This document shows, piece by piece, positions 55,649 through 64,000 of a stretch of DNA of 64,000 nt. The stretch is taken from positions 434,001-498,000 of the forward strand of contig CP024912.1 in NCBI GenBank assembly GCA_002813895.1, given 5' to 3'. Within the stretch, counting starts at the first letter, position 1; each line of letters starts with the position of its first letter. The position numbers were made by a program, and so were the translations under genes. The notes beneath the pieces are model-generated. The model did no database searches. It was not told the DNA's origin and was given only the letters and a program-made list of their open reading frames with translations. Origin of the DNA: Cyanobacterium sp. HL-69 (GTDB lineage Bacteria > Cyanobacteriota > Cyanobacteriia > Cyanobacteriales > Cyanobacteriaceae).

Positions 55649-56431
55649 TTAGGTTAGAAAATCTAAAGGATTACTCATATTTTTGGCAAATCCCAATATT
55701 CCTCGATCTCGATGTTCATAGATTAAGTTACCTTGATTATCAAACAAAAATGTTGCACCTCTTTGGGTGATATAGCGATCATCTGGTACATAGATTCGCC
55801 AATTATTTAACACTTCCACCATGTTTTTTAGTCTGAGGGTGGCTAATTCAAAGGGGCGTTGATAATTTTTTCCTGCTTTGTTAAAAAATTCTCCTTTGAT
55901 AGCTGGTAGGGGTTTTATTTTTATTTCTTCTTCGTTTTTAAATAAAGGTGGTGAGGTGCGATCGCCCTTATAACCCCTAAAAACCTCTTTCAGAGTGCCT
56001 TTACTACCAATTCCTGCACACATTAACAAAAGATTTAACCAAGCATTTTGAGTGTCTGAAAAGAAGGGTAAACCCCAATTTAAACCCTGATATAAAGCCA
56101 ACTCTCGATGAATGTCAGCGGTAGCATCAATAAATAAATATTCTTCAGGAAACCCCGTATATTGACAAAACTTTTTCCCTGATTCTATGTTTCCAATGGC
56201 GATCGCCCTTACAGCAATGTTATTATTTTCAATAAAATCCCACTTCCTTTGTAACCACCAAGCATATTCCAAAGTATCAAAATCACCGAGTTGGGGTAAT
56301 ACTATCATTAAAGTGCGACCGACATTTTCACAACCAGACAACACCGAAACCATCTTGCCATCACTTACCCTTTTTCGTTGGGTTTGTTTAAATATAGAAT
56401 AGGGTTTTTCTAGGATTGTCGCATTAGTCAT
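55649..56431 (-). CDS. peroxiredoxin-like (AhpC/TSA family 2) protein
   Basis: A 260-residue protein of the Prx-like2/AhpC-TSA_2 type. It has LMIVLPQLGDFDTLEYAWWL at about 41-60, then AIAIGNIESGKKFCQYTGFPEEYLFID near 77-103 and LYQGLNWGLPF. It ends with the conserved RGATFLFDNQGNLIYEHRDRGILGF. The active-site cysteine of true peroxiredoxins is not at the standard place; C88 is the likely residue. Such proteins are common in cyanobacteria and algae and of unknown substrate. A heptamer repeat sits just upstream. Confidence 0.84.
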   Translation of the reverse strand: MTNATILEKPYSIFKQTQRKRVSDGKMVSVLSGCENVGRTLMIVLPQLGDFDTLEYAWWLQRKWDFIENNNIAVRAIAIGNIESGKKFCQYTGFPEEYLFIDATADIHRELALYQGLNWGLPFFSDTQNAWLNLLLMCAGIGSKGTLKEVFRGYKGDRTSPPLFKNEEEIKIKPLPAIKGEFFNKAGKNYQRPFELATLRLKNMVEVLNNWRIYVPDDRYITQRGATFLFDNQGNLIYEHRDRGILGFAKNMSNPLDFLT

Positions 56432-56441
56432 GGGGGAATAA

Positions 56442-56455
56442 TTGATAATTGATAA
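56442..56455. repeat. heptamer repeat TTGATAA x2
   Basis: TTGATAA-TTGATAA lies 11 bases upstream of the Prx-like start codon. Confidence 0.55.
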
Positions 56456-56534
56456 TTAAATTTGGTGTTGCTTAATTATGGTATGAAATATTATTAAATT
56501 ACAATAAATGCTCAATATTTATTGTATTGTTAAT

Positions 56535-56555
56535 ATTCCCCATTGCCCATTCCCC
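56535..56555 (-). repeat. heptamer repeat near the mfd 3' end
   Basis: ATTCCCC-ATTGCCC-ATTCCCC, 11 bases past the mfd stop; related to 42794-42821. Confidence 0.75.
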
Positions 56556-56565
56556 GTTCCTTTAC

Positions 56566-59500
56566 CTAACCACAAAGACAATTAAACCAATTAATCAAAG
56601 TCTCCAACTGCTGAGTCGGCTTCACCGCGCCCAATCCCCTAACAATCACCTTCTTCTTACCATAGACAAAACGACCGTGTAAATGGGGAGGCAACTTTTC
56701 TAATAATAGATTCCAACCAGGTTCTAACATAGGAGTTTCCAAGATAATATTTTGCTTCCCTTCAGGCTTAATGCGAGAAAAACCAATAGATTTTGCCTTA
56801 TGTTTCAAATCCGCCACTTGTAACAACTGTCGGGCAGGTTCAGGAATTTCCCCATATCTATCCAACCAATCCCGCTCAATTTGCTTAATATCTCGATCGC
56901 AAGTAACCGTCGCCACTGCCCGATAAGCGTCCATTTTTTGCTCCACATCGGTAATATAACGATTAGGAATAAAAGCAGTAAGATTTAAATCTATTTGGGT
57001 ATCCTCCACCGTGGGAATTTCCTGCCCTTGAATTTCGTCAATGGCTTCCTTCAACATCTCCGTGTACATCTCAAACCCAATAGCTTCCACCTGCCCTGAT
57101 TGCTCTGCACCCAAAAGACTACCAACCCCCCTTATCTCCATATCACGCATAGCCAGATGATACCCCGAACCTAATTGGGAAAACTCCTGCAATGCCCGTA
57201 AACGCTTTCTAGCCTTGTCTGAGAGGTTAATATCGTCAGGATATAATAACCAAGCGTGGGCTTGAATTCCAGAACGTCCTACCCTCCCGCGCAACTGGTA
57301 CAGTTGAGCCAAACCAAACTTTTGGGCATCCTCCACAATGATGGTATTTACCCTCGGAATATCTAACCCAGACTCGATAATGGTGGTACAAATCAACAAG
57401 TCTGCATCCCCATTATTAAAACCTAACATAGCCGATTCTAATTCCCCTTCGGGCATCTGTCCATGGGCAACATCAATACGCAAACTAGGGAACATTTTCT
57501 GTAACATTTCCACTACCTTATCCATGCCTTCGATGCGGGGTAGCACATAAAATATTTGTCCTCCCCTATCCAACTCATTACGGATGGCGGTGCGGATTAT
57601 CCCTTCATTAAAGGCTCCGATGTGGGTTTTGATAGGGCGACGACTGGGAGGAGGGGTGGTAATAAGGCTCATTTCTCGCACCCCAGAAATGGACATATAA
57701 AGGGTACGGGGGATGGGGGTAGCACTGAGGGTAAGAACATCCACGGAGGTTTTCATGGCTTTGATTTTTTCTTTTTGATTTACCCCAAATCTTTGTTCTT
57801 CATCTATTACTAATAAGCCTAAATCTTTATATTTAATAGTCTTGCTTAAAAGTTGGTGAGTACCTACCACCACATCTAATTCTCCAGTGGCTAATTTTTG
57901 CATAATTTCTTTTCTTTCGGAGGCGGTGCGAAAGCGATTTAATAAGCCCACATTAATGGGATAAGGGGAGAATCTTTCTAGTAAGGTATGGTAATGTTGT
58001 TGGGATAAAATGGTGGTAGGAGCTAAAAAGGCAACTTGTTTATTACCTGCGGTAATGACTTTAAAAATGGTTCTAATGGCGACTTCTGTTTTACCGAAAC
58101 CTACGTCTCCACATACTAAACGATCCATGGGGCGATCGCTCTCTAAATCTATTTTTACATCCTGAGTTGCTTTTAATTGATCTGGGGTTGGCTCATAGGG
58201 AAAAGAGTCTTCTAACTCCCTTTGCCATGGAGAATCTTCGGGATAAACAAACCCTGTTAATTTAGCACGGGTGGCATATAATTTTACTAAATCTACCGCT
58301 AATTTTTTAATAGCTCGACGGGCTTTATTTTTAAGATTATTCCATTCTTTTCCTGCTAACTTATGTAACTTAGGATGGTTACTATCACTAGAACGATAAC
58401 GGCTTAATACCTCCGAATTTTCTGCTGGTACTCTCAAAATACCATCAAGATATTTTATTACTAAATATTCACGACTAGCTAAAGTTTCTAATTCAATAAA
58501 TTGACCGATACCATGATGTTTATGAACCACAAAATCATTAGGTCTTAACTTGTCTAAATCAACCTGTTTGGAAGCGGCTCTTCTCCTTTTTCGGATGTAG
58601 CTCGGAGTAGCTAAATTATGTTGTCCAAAAAATTCTTTATCGGTGACAACTGCTATGCGAAAAGTAGGTAAAATAAAACCTTCTAATTCTGCTTGTCCTG
58701 AATACTTGAGAGCAACGGCAGTATTTTGCCGATGGGACTTTTCAATGGTGGGAAAATCGAGATGATTAGAGATGAATTGAGTAGGGCAATCATGGTCTTG
58801 TAAAAGAGCAACAGAGCGCATGGGTTGAGCAGAAATCAACCAAGTATTATACTTACTTAAATCGATGGTGTTATATACTTCTTTTTTACCCCTAATTATT
58901 TCCCCTAATTTGGCAAATTGATGGGGACTAATGGGCAGAGGACGAGATGATAAGTTGAGACTATTTTCTTGGTTTTCTTGGGCAATTTCTGTTAAATGAA
59001 TTTGAGGATATTTTATCTGAGTTAAGGATTGCTCAAAGGCACGATGGAGGGGTGGTAAAAGATCCTTATTTTGCCCGATGGATTCATTTACTAACTGCCA
59101 TTTTTCCTCCGCTTGTTCTGTCCAAATGTGACTATGGGCAAAACATTGGGCTGGTTCGTCCATGGCGACCATGGTATTGTCATTAAAGTAATCGAGGATA
59201 CTTGCCACAGGGTCAAAGGCAAAGCCCAGAAAACGAGCAACTCCTTCGGGGTAAATATCATTTTCTAAATTATCTTGCTCTAGGGGGGTCAAGTATGGTT
59301 TAATTAACTCTATGGTGGGGATGTATTGCAAAATAATACTATCCCACGAACTAGGAGTTAAATTCAGACTCTCGATTTTGTCTAAGCTACGTTGAGAAAC
59401 GGGATCAAATTCTTTGATTTGTTCTATTTCATCCCCAAAAAACTCTAATCGGATGGGTAATTCTGCGGATACGGGGAATATGTCAATTAAATCTCCTCTT

Positions 59501-60030
59501 TTCGCCCACTGTCCTTCGATTTCGACTAAATTAACCCTTTCATAACCCATATTTGCCAAGGTGAGGTCAATTTGTTTACTATCTAGGGTCATTCCTTGTA
59601 CCAAGCTCAAACAGTATTTACTGAAAACATCGGCGGGGGGGAGATGGGGTTGTAAGGCTTGTTCGGTGGTGACGACGGCAATGGGTTCGTTGTTACTGAT
59701 TAAACCGCTGAGGGTCTGCATCTGTCCCCAAATCATCTCGGATTCGGGGTTAAGGGCTTCGTAGGGACTGGCAGTGGTAGTGGGATAGAAAAAAACTTGT
59801 TTCCAGCCCATGGCTTCAATATTTGCCATCCAACGGGCGGATTCTTCGAGGGAGGCACAGATAATTAATAAATTTTTGTTCTGTTTTTGGGCAAGGGCGC
59901 TGGTGACTAAGCCTTTTACGAGTCTTGATGCCCCTTGGAGATGGAAGGGTTTATCGGGCTTAATTTTATTGGTTAATTCGTTGGTGAGGGGGGAATGTGC
60001 GATCGCCCTTATAACAGAAGAAAAGGTCAT
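56566..60030 (-). CDS. mfd: transcription-repair coupling factor Mfd
   Basis: It removes stalled RNA polymerase from DNA lesions and recruits UvrAB. A 1154-residue protein with a UvrB-like N-terminal part ([30 protein letters not shown]), the RNA polymerase interaction domain ([19 protein letters not shown]), a RecG-like translocase with Walker [13 protein letters not shown] and DEEQRFG box, [12 protein letters not shown], and the TRCF C-terminal domain near the end. Length is normal. Heptamer repeats border both ends of the gene. Confidence 0.97.
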   Translation of the reverse strand: MTFSSVIRAIAHSPLTNELTNKIKPDKPFHLQGASRLVKGLVTSALAQKQNKNLLIICASLEESARWMANIEAMGWKQVFFYPTTTASPYEALNPESEMIWGQMQTLSGLISNNEPIAVVTTEQALQPHLPPADVFSKYCLSLVQGMTLDSKQIDLTLANMGYERVNLVEIEGQWAKRGDLIDIFPVSAELPIRLEFFGDEIEQIKEFDPVSQRSLDKIESLNLTPSSWDSIILQYIPTIELIKPYLTPLEQDNLENDIYPEGVARFLGFAFDPVASILDYFNDNTMVAMDEPAQCFAHSHIWTEQAEEKWQLVNESIGQNKDLLPPLHRAFEQSLTQIKYPQIHLTEIAQENQENSLNLSSRPLPISPHQFAKLGEIIRGKKEVYNTIDLSKYNTWLISAQPMRSVALLQDHDCPTQFISNHLDFPTIEKSHRQNTAVALKYSGQAELEGFILPTFRIAVVTDKEFFGQHNLATPSYIRKRRRAASKQVDLDKLRPNDFVVHKHHGIGQFIELETLASREYLVIKYLDGILRVPAENSEVLSRYRSSDSNHPKLHKLAGKEWNNLKNKARRAIKKLAVDLVKLYATRAKLTGFVYPEDSPWQRELEDSFPYEPTPDQLKATQDVKIDLESDRPMDRLVCGDVGFGKTEVAIRTIFKVITAGNKQVAFLAPTTILSQQHYHTLLERFSPYPINVGLLNRFRTASERKEIMQKLATGELDVVVGTHQLLSKTIKYKDLGLLVIDEEQRFGVNQKEKIKAMKTSVDVLTLSATPIPRTLYMSISGVREMSLITTPPPSRRPIKTHIGAFNEGIIRTAIRNELDRGGQIFYVLPRIEGMDKVVEMLQKMFPSLRIDVAHGQMPEGELESAMLGFNNGDADLLICTTIIESGLDIPRVNTIIVEDAQKFGLAQLYQLRGRVGRSGIQAHAWLLYPDDINLSDKARKRLRALQEFSQLGSGYHLAMRDMEIRGVGSLLGAEQSGQVEAIGFEMYTEMLKEAIDEIQGQEIPTVEDTQIDLNLTAFIPNRYITDVEQKMDAYRAVATVTCDRDIKQIERDWLDRYGEIPEPARQLLQVADLKHKAKSIGFSRIKPEGKQNIILETPMLEPGWNLLLEKLPPHLHGRFVYGKKKVIVRGLGAVKPTQQLETLINWFNCLCG

Positions 60031-60045
60031 TTAATAACAATGGAG

Positions 60046-60072
60046 AATTGATAATTGATAGTTGATAATTAG
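60046..60072. repeat. heptamer repeat upstream of mfd
   Basis: AATTGAT-AATTGAT-AGTTGAT-AATTAG in 7-base phase, 15 bases upstream of the mfd start codon. Confidence 0.85.
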
Positions 60073-60184
60073 TTTTTTAAATTATCGGTTATCTTAATAT
60101 ATTAACCTCAGTTCGGGATTTGTTAGCATGGTTAGGTTTTACGCTTGTTAGTTGAAGATTTAACTTCGCCCAATCAAAAAATTA

Positions 60185-60205
60185 TTATCAATTATCCATT
60201 ATCAA
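60185..60205. repeat. heptamer repeat TTATCMA
   Basis: TTATCAA-TTATCCA-TTATCAA in phase, between mfd and tRNA-Ala; the same units occur before the CGLD27 gene at 20606. Confidence 0.8.
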
Positions 60206-60250
60206 TTAAAACCATTGATTAAGTTTTAACTACCAACTCTAATTATTATA

Positions 60251-60323
60251 TGGAGCTAAGCGGATTCGAACCGCTGACTTTCACAATGCCATTGTGACAC
60301 TCTACCAACTGAGTTATAGCCCC
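60251..60323 (-). tRNA. tRNA-Ala (anticodon GGC)
   Basis: A 73-base cloverleaf on the minus strand. Acceptor GGGGCTA pairs with TAGCTCC and contains the G3-U70 wobble pair that identifies alanine tRNAs. The anticodon arm TCACA-ATGGCAT-TGTGA presents GGC; the T arm is AGCGG-TTCGAAT-CCGCT. The CCA end is not encoded. Confidence 0.96.
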
Positions 60324-60472
60324 TTGCTTGTTTAAGCAATAACTATTATGTCATAAACTGATAGAAAAATCAACCCAAATTCCCTAAGACTCATAATTAT
60401 TTGTTTATTGTCTGAGAATAGCTATAAACTATTGATTATTATTCATAACTGAGTATTAGTAATTTTATTTAT

Positions 60473-61285
60473 ATGAAATGTAGAGTTATTGTAATTACAT
60501 CGGGTAAAGGAGGAGTAGGAAAAACTACTATTACCTCAAACTTAGGTACAGCTATCGCACAACTAGGAAAGAAAGTCTGTTTAATCGATGCAGATTTTGG
60601 TCTAAGAAACTTAGATCTACTGCTAGGATTAGAGCAACGGGTGGTATATACCATTATGGATGCCCTAGCGGGGGAATGTACCCTAGAAAAAGCCATTGTT
60701 AGAGATAAACGCACCCAAGGCTTACACTTACTCCCCGCGGCTCAAAATCGCACTAAAGATGCCATTACCCCCGAAGAGATGAAGCAGGTAATTGCTCAAC
60801 TCAAACCTAGTTTTGATTATATCCTCGTGGATTGCCCCGCTGGTATTGAAATGGGGTTCAGAAATGCGATCGCAGCAGCCACCGAAGCCCTCATTGTCAC
60901 CACTCCTGAAGTGGCAGCGGTAAGGGATGCTGATAGGGTAGTCGGTTTACTCGAAAGTGAGGGAATGTCTAGCATTCGTTTAATTATTAATCGTTTACGT
61001 CCTGAAATGGTAAAAATGGATGAAATGATTAGTGTAGAGGATATTATTGATTTATTGGTTGTACCTTTAATTGGTATTGTTCCCGATGATAAGAGAATTA
61101 TTACATCTTCTAACCGTGGGGAACCTCTGGTTTTGAATAAAGAGCCTTCTTTACCCGGCATTGCCATAAAAAATATTGCGAAAAGACTCGAGGGCGCCGA
61201 TATACCTTATTTGGATTTGATGGCATCTCAAGATAATCTTTTTACCAAAATCAAGCGTTTTTTTGGAATGTCTGATAAGGATTAA
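60473..61285 (+). CDS. minD: septum-site determining ATPase MinD
   Basis: It binds the membrane in its ATP form, recruits MinC and is released by MinE, placing the division site at mid-cell. The deviant Walker A is GKGGVGKT at 11-18; LIDADFGLRNLDLLLGLE follows near 37-54, and LVDCPAGIEMG near 118. The C-terminal amphipathic membrane-targeting helix is NLFTKIKRFFGM. At 270 residues it is full length. minE follows 249 bases later; minC, usually just upstream in cyanobacteria, is not here. Confidence 0.96.
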   Translation: MKCRVIVITSGKGGVGKTTITSNLGTAIAQLGKKVCLIDADFGLRNLDLLLGLEQRVVYTIMDALAGECTLEKAIVRDKRTQGLHLLPAAQNRTKDAITPEEMKQVIAQLKPSFDYILVDCPAGIEMGFRNAIAAATEALIVTTPEVAAVRDADRVVGLLESEGMSSIRLIINRLRPEMVKMDEMISVEDIIDLLVVPLIGIVPDDKRIITSSNRGEPLVLNKEPSLPGIAIKNIAKRLEGADIPYLDLMASQDNLFTKIKRFFGMSDKD

Positions 61286-61534
61286 TAACTATTTTAATTT
61301 AACTATGGTTTTTATAAATTACTTTTTAAAAATTCTGGTAAAGGCGAAATATATCAACCAAGAGAAACCACAAAATAGCACAATTGAAAACGATCACACA
61401 GTAAATCTTAATAAAGAATAACTAACTACTTTTGTTTTTATCTAGTGCCTAAAATATTTATTATGATCCTTTTTGAAGGAATTAAACAAAAGCAAATTGT
61501 TTTCTTTTTATATAACTATTAAAATAATGCAGAT

Positions 61535-61813
61535 ATGATCAAAGATATTTTTAATTCTATTACCTCTTGGGGTAGTAAAGAAAAAAGTGGTAGAAGTGCA
61601 AAAAATCGCCTTGAATTAGTCCTTGCCAACGATAGGGCAGGGGTTAATCCTGAGCTAATTGATAAAATGCGTATGGAAATTTTAGAAGTAGTTAGTCGCT
61701 ATCTTGATATTGATATTGAAGAGATGGATTTTTCTATTCAAAGTAGCGATCGCACTACATCCTTAAAGGCCAATTTGCCTATCAAAAAAATAAAACGAAA
61801 TCAAGAAAAATAA
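61535..61813 (+). CDS. minE: cell division topological specificity factor MinE
   Basis: A 92-residue MinE. The anti-MinCD region is KNRLELVLANDRAGVNPELIDKMRMEILEVVSRY (about 24-57, read in two parts), with LVLANDRA the usual core. The dimer domain follows with IDIEEMDFSIQ. The N-terminus MIKDIFNSITSW forms the membrane-binding helix. The 249-base gap after minD is wider than usual, so minE may have a separate promoter. No ribosome binding site is clear. Confidence 0.95.
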   Translation: MIKDIFNSITSWGSKEKSGRSAKNRLELVLANDRAGVNPELIDKMRMEILEVVSRYLDIDIEEMDFSIQSSDRTTSLKANLPIKKIKRNQEK

Positions 61814-61832
61814 ATAAAAATTAACCTTTGAT

Positions 61833-61943
61833 TTAGGCATGACTACGATGGGAAATTACCCAACTAAAAATGGGTAATAAAACCACACTGGCAAGGGTAA
61901 TAATTACCATGATATAAATTGTGTCCATGTATTCAGGAGTCAT
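61833..61943 (-). CDS. 36-residue single-helix membrane peptide
   Basis: A short gene below the normal size cut-off. It begins MTPEYMDTIYIM, continues with one hydrophobic helix of about 20 residues (IYIMVIITLASVVLLPIF), and ends SWVISHRSHA. The ATG at 61941-61943 is preceded by AGAGGTGA at an ideal distance, which is one of the clearest ribosome binding sites in the window. Cyanobacteria have many such subunits in photosystems, cytochrome b6f and NDH-1; I do not recognise this as one of them with confidence. Flanked by minE and proC. Confidence 0.65.
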   Translation of the reverse strand: MTPEYMDTIYIMVIITLASVVLLPIFSWVISHRSHA

Positions 61944-62107
61944 AAATAATCACCTCTTTTGGATTTGATGGTGTAAAAATAGTAAATATTTTTTTGTATA
62001 TTTAGCTACATTTCCATCATAACAATAAGGCTTAATTAAACGTGGTGATTGTTACAAAAAGCAATGAACAAGATTGAGAATTAAATCTTTCAATTACAAG
62101 TCTTTTC

Positions 62108-62135
62108 CCTAACACCTAATTCCTAACGCCTAATC
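62108..62135 (-). repeat. heptamer repeat overlapping the proC stop
   Basis: CCTAACA-CCTAATT-CCTAACG-CCTAATC are four consecutive units fitting CCTAAYN; the last overlaps the stop codon of proC. Confidence 0.92.
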
Positions 62136-62943
62136 ATCCATTCAACTCCTCCGAGCGCACCTTAGCCGCCTTGACAGCTTCTATGAGGGCATGGCGAAAA
62201 CCGTTTTTTTCCAGTTGAGCAACCCCTGCAATGGTAGTGCCTCCCGGGCTAGTAACTTGGTCTTTCAACACAGCAGGATGGAGTTGTTTAGTTTTGATCA
62301 ATTCTGCGGTACCTAACACCGTCTGTAATGCCAGTTGAGAAGCAATGGCACGGGGTAAGCCCACCGCTACACCACCATCGCTCAGAGCCTCTACCATCAT
62401 GGCGACAAAAGCAGGTCCAGAGCCTGATAATCCAGTCACTGCGTCCATCTGATATTCTGGTACTTCTATCACTTCCCCAATGGCACCAAAAATGGATTGG
62501 GCTACGGTTAAATCTTCCTTACTTACTTTACCATTAGGGGCGATCGCAGTCATCCCTTTACCCACCAAAGCAGGAGTATTAGGCATCACTCGAATAACTC
62601 CAGAGCGAGAAAAAACTGACTCCAATTTATCTAAAGAAGTACCAGCCAAAATAGAAATTATCAAACGAGGAGAATTTGCAGAGTTTATCCCCTCCAATTC
62701 AGAAGCCACCAAAGAAAAAATCTGCGGTTTGATCGCTAATAATAAAACCTCGCAATGGTCAAAAAGTTCTTGGTTATTATTGGTAGTCACTACCCCATAG
62801 CTATCCTGCCAATATTTTCGGCGAGAGACTTGAGGTTCACTGACTTGTATTTGATTAGATTGATATATTTTTTGGTCTAAAAGGCAGGAGATGATAGCCT
62901 CTGCCATCACTCCCCCACCAATAACCCCTAATTTATAAGACAC
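62134..62943 (-). CDS. proC: pyrroline-5-carboxylate reductase
   Basis: It makes proline from pyrroline-5-carboxylate with NAD(P)H. A 269-residue protein: LGVIGGGVMAEAII at 5-18, LLAIKPQIF near 69-77, RVMPNTPALVGKGMTAI near 117-133 and the ending LKDQVTSPGGTTIAGV near 227-242, all standard. The start codon is GTG at 62941-62943. It lies immediately downstream of sepF (50 bases), an arrangement shared by many bacteria, so the two are likely one operon. Confidence 0.95.
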   Translation of the reverse strand: MSYKLGVIGGGVMAEAIISCLLDQKIYQSNQIQVSEPQVSRRKYWQDSYGVVTTNNNQELFDHCEVLLLAIKPQIFSLVASELEGINSANSPRLIISILAGTSLDKLESVFSRSGVIRVMPNTPALVGKGMTAIAPNGKVSKEDLTVAQSIFGAIGEVIEVPEYQMDAVTGLSGSGPAFVAMMVEALSDGGVAVGLPRAIASQLALQTVLGTAELIKTKQLHPAVLKDQVTSPGGTTIAGVAQLEKNGFRHALIEAVKAAKVRSEELNG

Positions 62944-62993
62944 AGAATAAATAACTATTACATTTAATAAGTTAACAAAGGCTGAAAATTTGA

Positions 62994-63776
62994 CTATTGA
63001 GCCAAAGAGGAAGATAAATCAGGTAAAGGGGTATTACTCCAGAGATTATCAGAGAAATTACTGGAAGTAAGATCATCAGAGATGCCATTATCAGGTTTTT
63101 TTCCCACACTAGAGGCGCCTTTTGAATTGGTAACATGGACGTTTCTGGGGGTAAAGAGGAAAATAGACTCTCCCACTCTTTCACAGTTACCATCGAGGGC
63201 TGCGGTGCCTCCTGTCACGAAATCTACAGCCCTTTGAGCTTCATAGGATTCCATTAAGTTTAAGTTCAGTACAACAGTTCTTTGTTGTTTTAATAACTTT
63301 ATCACTTCTGATGCTTGTTCAAAGGTATGAGGTTCAAAGATTTCGATTTCATTCATGGTGGTGTTAACTCCGGGTAATCCAATTACATTGCTAGGGAAAC
63401 GACTAGACATTCTACTATTTTGCTCCATATCCATATCATGATTACTATCTGTATCCATGGAGGATGTATGACGGCGACGACGACTCAAAGAAGGGGAGGG
63501 GCTGATGGTTGTACTTTCCCGACGGGGTTTAATCCTTTGTTGTAGTAATACCTCAGAATTTTCCTGCTCCTCTTCTTCTATTTCTTCGGACATCATCTCT
63601 TCCATTTCCTCTTCATAAGGATTGTAATTATTTTCCTCGTCAAAGGAATCATAATCTCGATTAGGTCCGTTGACAATATTTTTTAGTTTTTCTAAACTGC
63701 CAAAAATTTTTTCTCTCACTGCTTTAACTTTGGTTACAACATTTGTATGATAATACCCATTTTTGTTTAACAACAA
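62994..63776 (-). CDS. sepF: cell division protein SepF
   Basis: SepF ties FtsZ filaments to the membrane and aligns them (cyanobacterial name Cdv2). A long acidic, Arg/Ser-rich linker covers about 40-145. The SepF core lies at about 146-230, with EIFEPHTFEQASEVIKLLKQ, VVLNLNLMESYEAQRAVDFVTGG and RVGESIFLFTPRNVHV. The longest frame begins with TTG at 63774-63776; a GTG at 63717-63719 giving MREKIFGSLEKLKNIV, an amphipathic membrane helix, is equally likely and may be the true start. The protein would then be 241 residues. Confidence 0.9.
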   Translation of the reverse strand: MLLNKNGYYHTNVVTKVKAVREKIFGSLEKLKNIVNGPNRDYDSFDEENNYNPYEEEMEEMMSEEIEEEEQENSEVLLQQRIKPRRESTTISPSPSLSRRRRHTSSMDTDSNHDMDMEQNSRMSSRFPSNVIGLPGVNTTMNEIEIFEPHTFEQASEVIKLLKQQRTVVLNLNLMESYEAQRAVDFVTGGTAALDGNCERVGESIFLFTPRNVHVTNSKGASSVGKKPDNGISDDLTSSNFSDNLWSNTPLPDLSSSLAQ

Positions 63777-63891
63777 AAACTTACTTAAGATTAAATCATA
63801 AAATGGAATTGGTTACTTTTTTTATGATTAACTTACTATAAAAGTAAGACTTTTTTTGCATAGTAGAAAACTTTTTTAAACTAATTCAGTT

Positions 63892-64000
63892 ATGAATGGA
63901 AATACATCGTTAGCTCAAGAGCTAAAAGAAGCTAAAATTGCTTATCATAATGCTTCATTATATGCTCGTTTTCAGGCTGGTTTTTTAGGTAGGGTATCCC
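63892..64000 (+). CDS. partial ORF at the right edge
   Basis: An ATG at 63892 opens a frame to the window end (36 codons), MNGNTSLAQELKEAK then IAYHNASLYARFQAGF. The start lies in the divergent spacer from sepF. It looks like a helical cytoplasmic protein. I do not recognise it and the rest is outside the window. Confidence 0.55.
   Translation, partial: MNGNTSLAQELKEAKIAYHNASLYARFQAGFLGRVS

Noticed and set aside
1-64000. CRISPR arrays, insertion sequences, prophage
   Set aside because: No regularly spaced direct repeats with unique spacers, no transposase, integrase or phage structural genes were seen.

Overview
The window is an ordinary, gene-dense piece of a cyanobacterial chromosome. Evidence is cytochrome c6 (petJ), Ycf39, beta-carotene hydroxylase CrtR, a CGLD27 family protein, a cyanobacterial-type glutamate-cysteine ligase, a transaldolase with EF-hands, and many copies of the octamer GCGATCGC (HIP1). 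The AT-rich composition and protein character suggest a low-GC unicellular lineage such as Cyanobacterium/Geminocystis; this placement is inference. I see no insertion sequence, prophage, CRISPR array or rRNA. There is one tRNA gene, tRNA-Ala(GGC).

Layout. 0-5.6 kb: cdaA, lysA, a receiver-kinase hybrid and a DnaJ-type chaperone, all on the minus strand. 5.9-13.6 kb: a small membrane protein, an ABC-2 permease, a thioredoxin-reductase-like flavoprotein divergent from a redoxin, rtcB, a TPR/HEAT membrane protein, an acetyltransferase, and a complete MntA/HepT (MNT/HEPN) toxin-antitoxin pair. 13.7-22.1 kb: a TPR protein, a phosphoesterase, aroC, a BaiN-like flavoprotein, ycf39, moxR, then rsfS, the CGLD27 gene and an asparaginase. 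22.2-34.7 kb: an RND pump without a local partner, a YciI protein, phosphofructokinase, a YvcK-like protein, DUF309, pnp, a Slt-type transglycosylase and an ABC ATPase. 34.8-45.2 kb: petJ, RDD, murD, galE, a sugar-type ABC ATPase, hisF, bolA, grxD, tal and a copper P-type ATPase. 45.3-56.4 kb: crtR, cofH, a Tat-type flavoprotein with a Rieske insertion, a proline-rich protein, sodB, gshA, a duplicated DUF305 lipoprotein, thrC with a ThiS-like sulfur carrier, and a peroxiredoxin-like protein. 56.5-64 kb: mfd, tRNA-Ala, minD, minE, a previously untracked 36-residue membrane peptide, proC and sepF.

Common themes are redox and sulfur chemistry (TrxR-like, redoxin, BolA/Grx, GshA, SodB, Prx-like), copper (petJ, P-type ATPase, His/Met-rich DUF305 protein), and wall growth and division (murD, Slt, minDE, sepF).

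The most unusual content lies between the genes. Short tandem heptamer repeats (CCTAAYN, TTATCMA, AATGGGY, CAATGRA, AATTGAT and relatives) sit at the edges of more than ten genes and sometimes supply stop or start codons or the last residues of a protein (galE, rsfS, proC, the CGLD27 gene). Several families of short palindromes also recur in the spacers, best seen in three exact copies of CAAGGGGTTTAAACCCCTTG. I did not find a clearly new multi-gene system. The best leads are the heptamer/palindrome landscape, the 36-residue peptide, the Rieske-flavoprotein, the TrxR-like enzyme without a recognisable NADPH motif, and the thrC-sulfur carrier pair.
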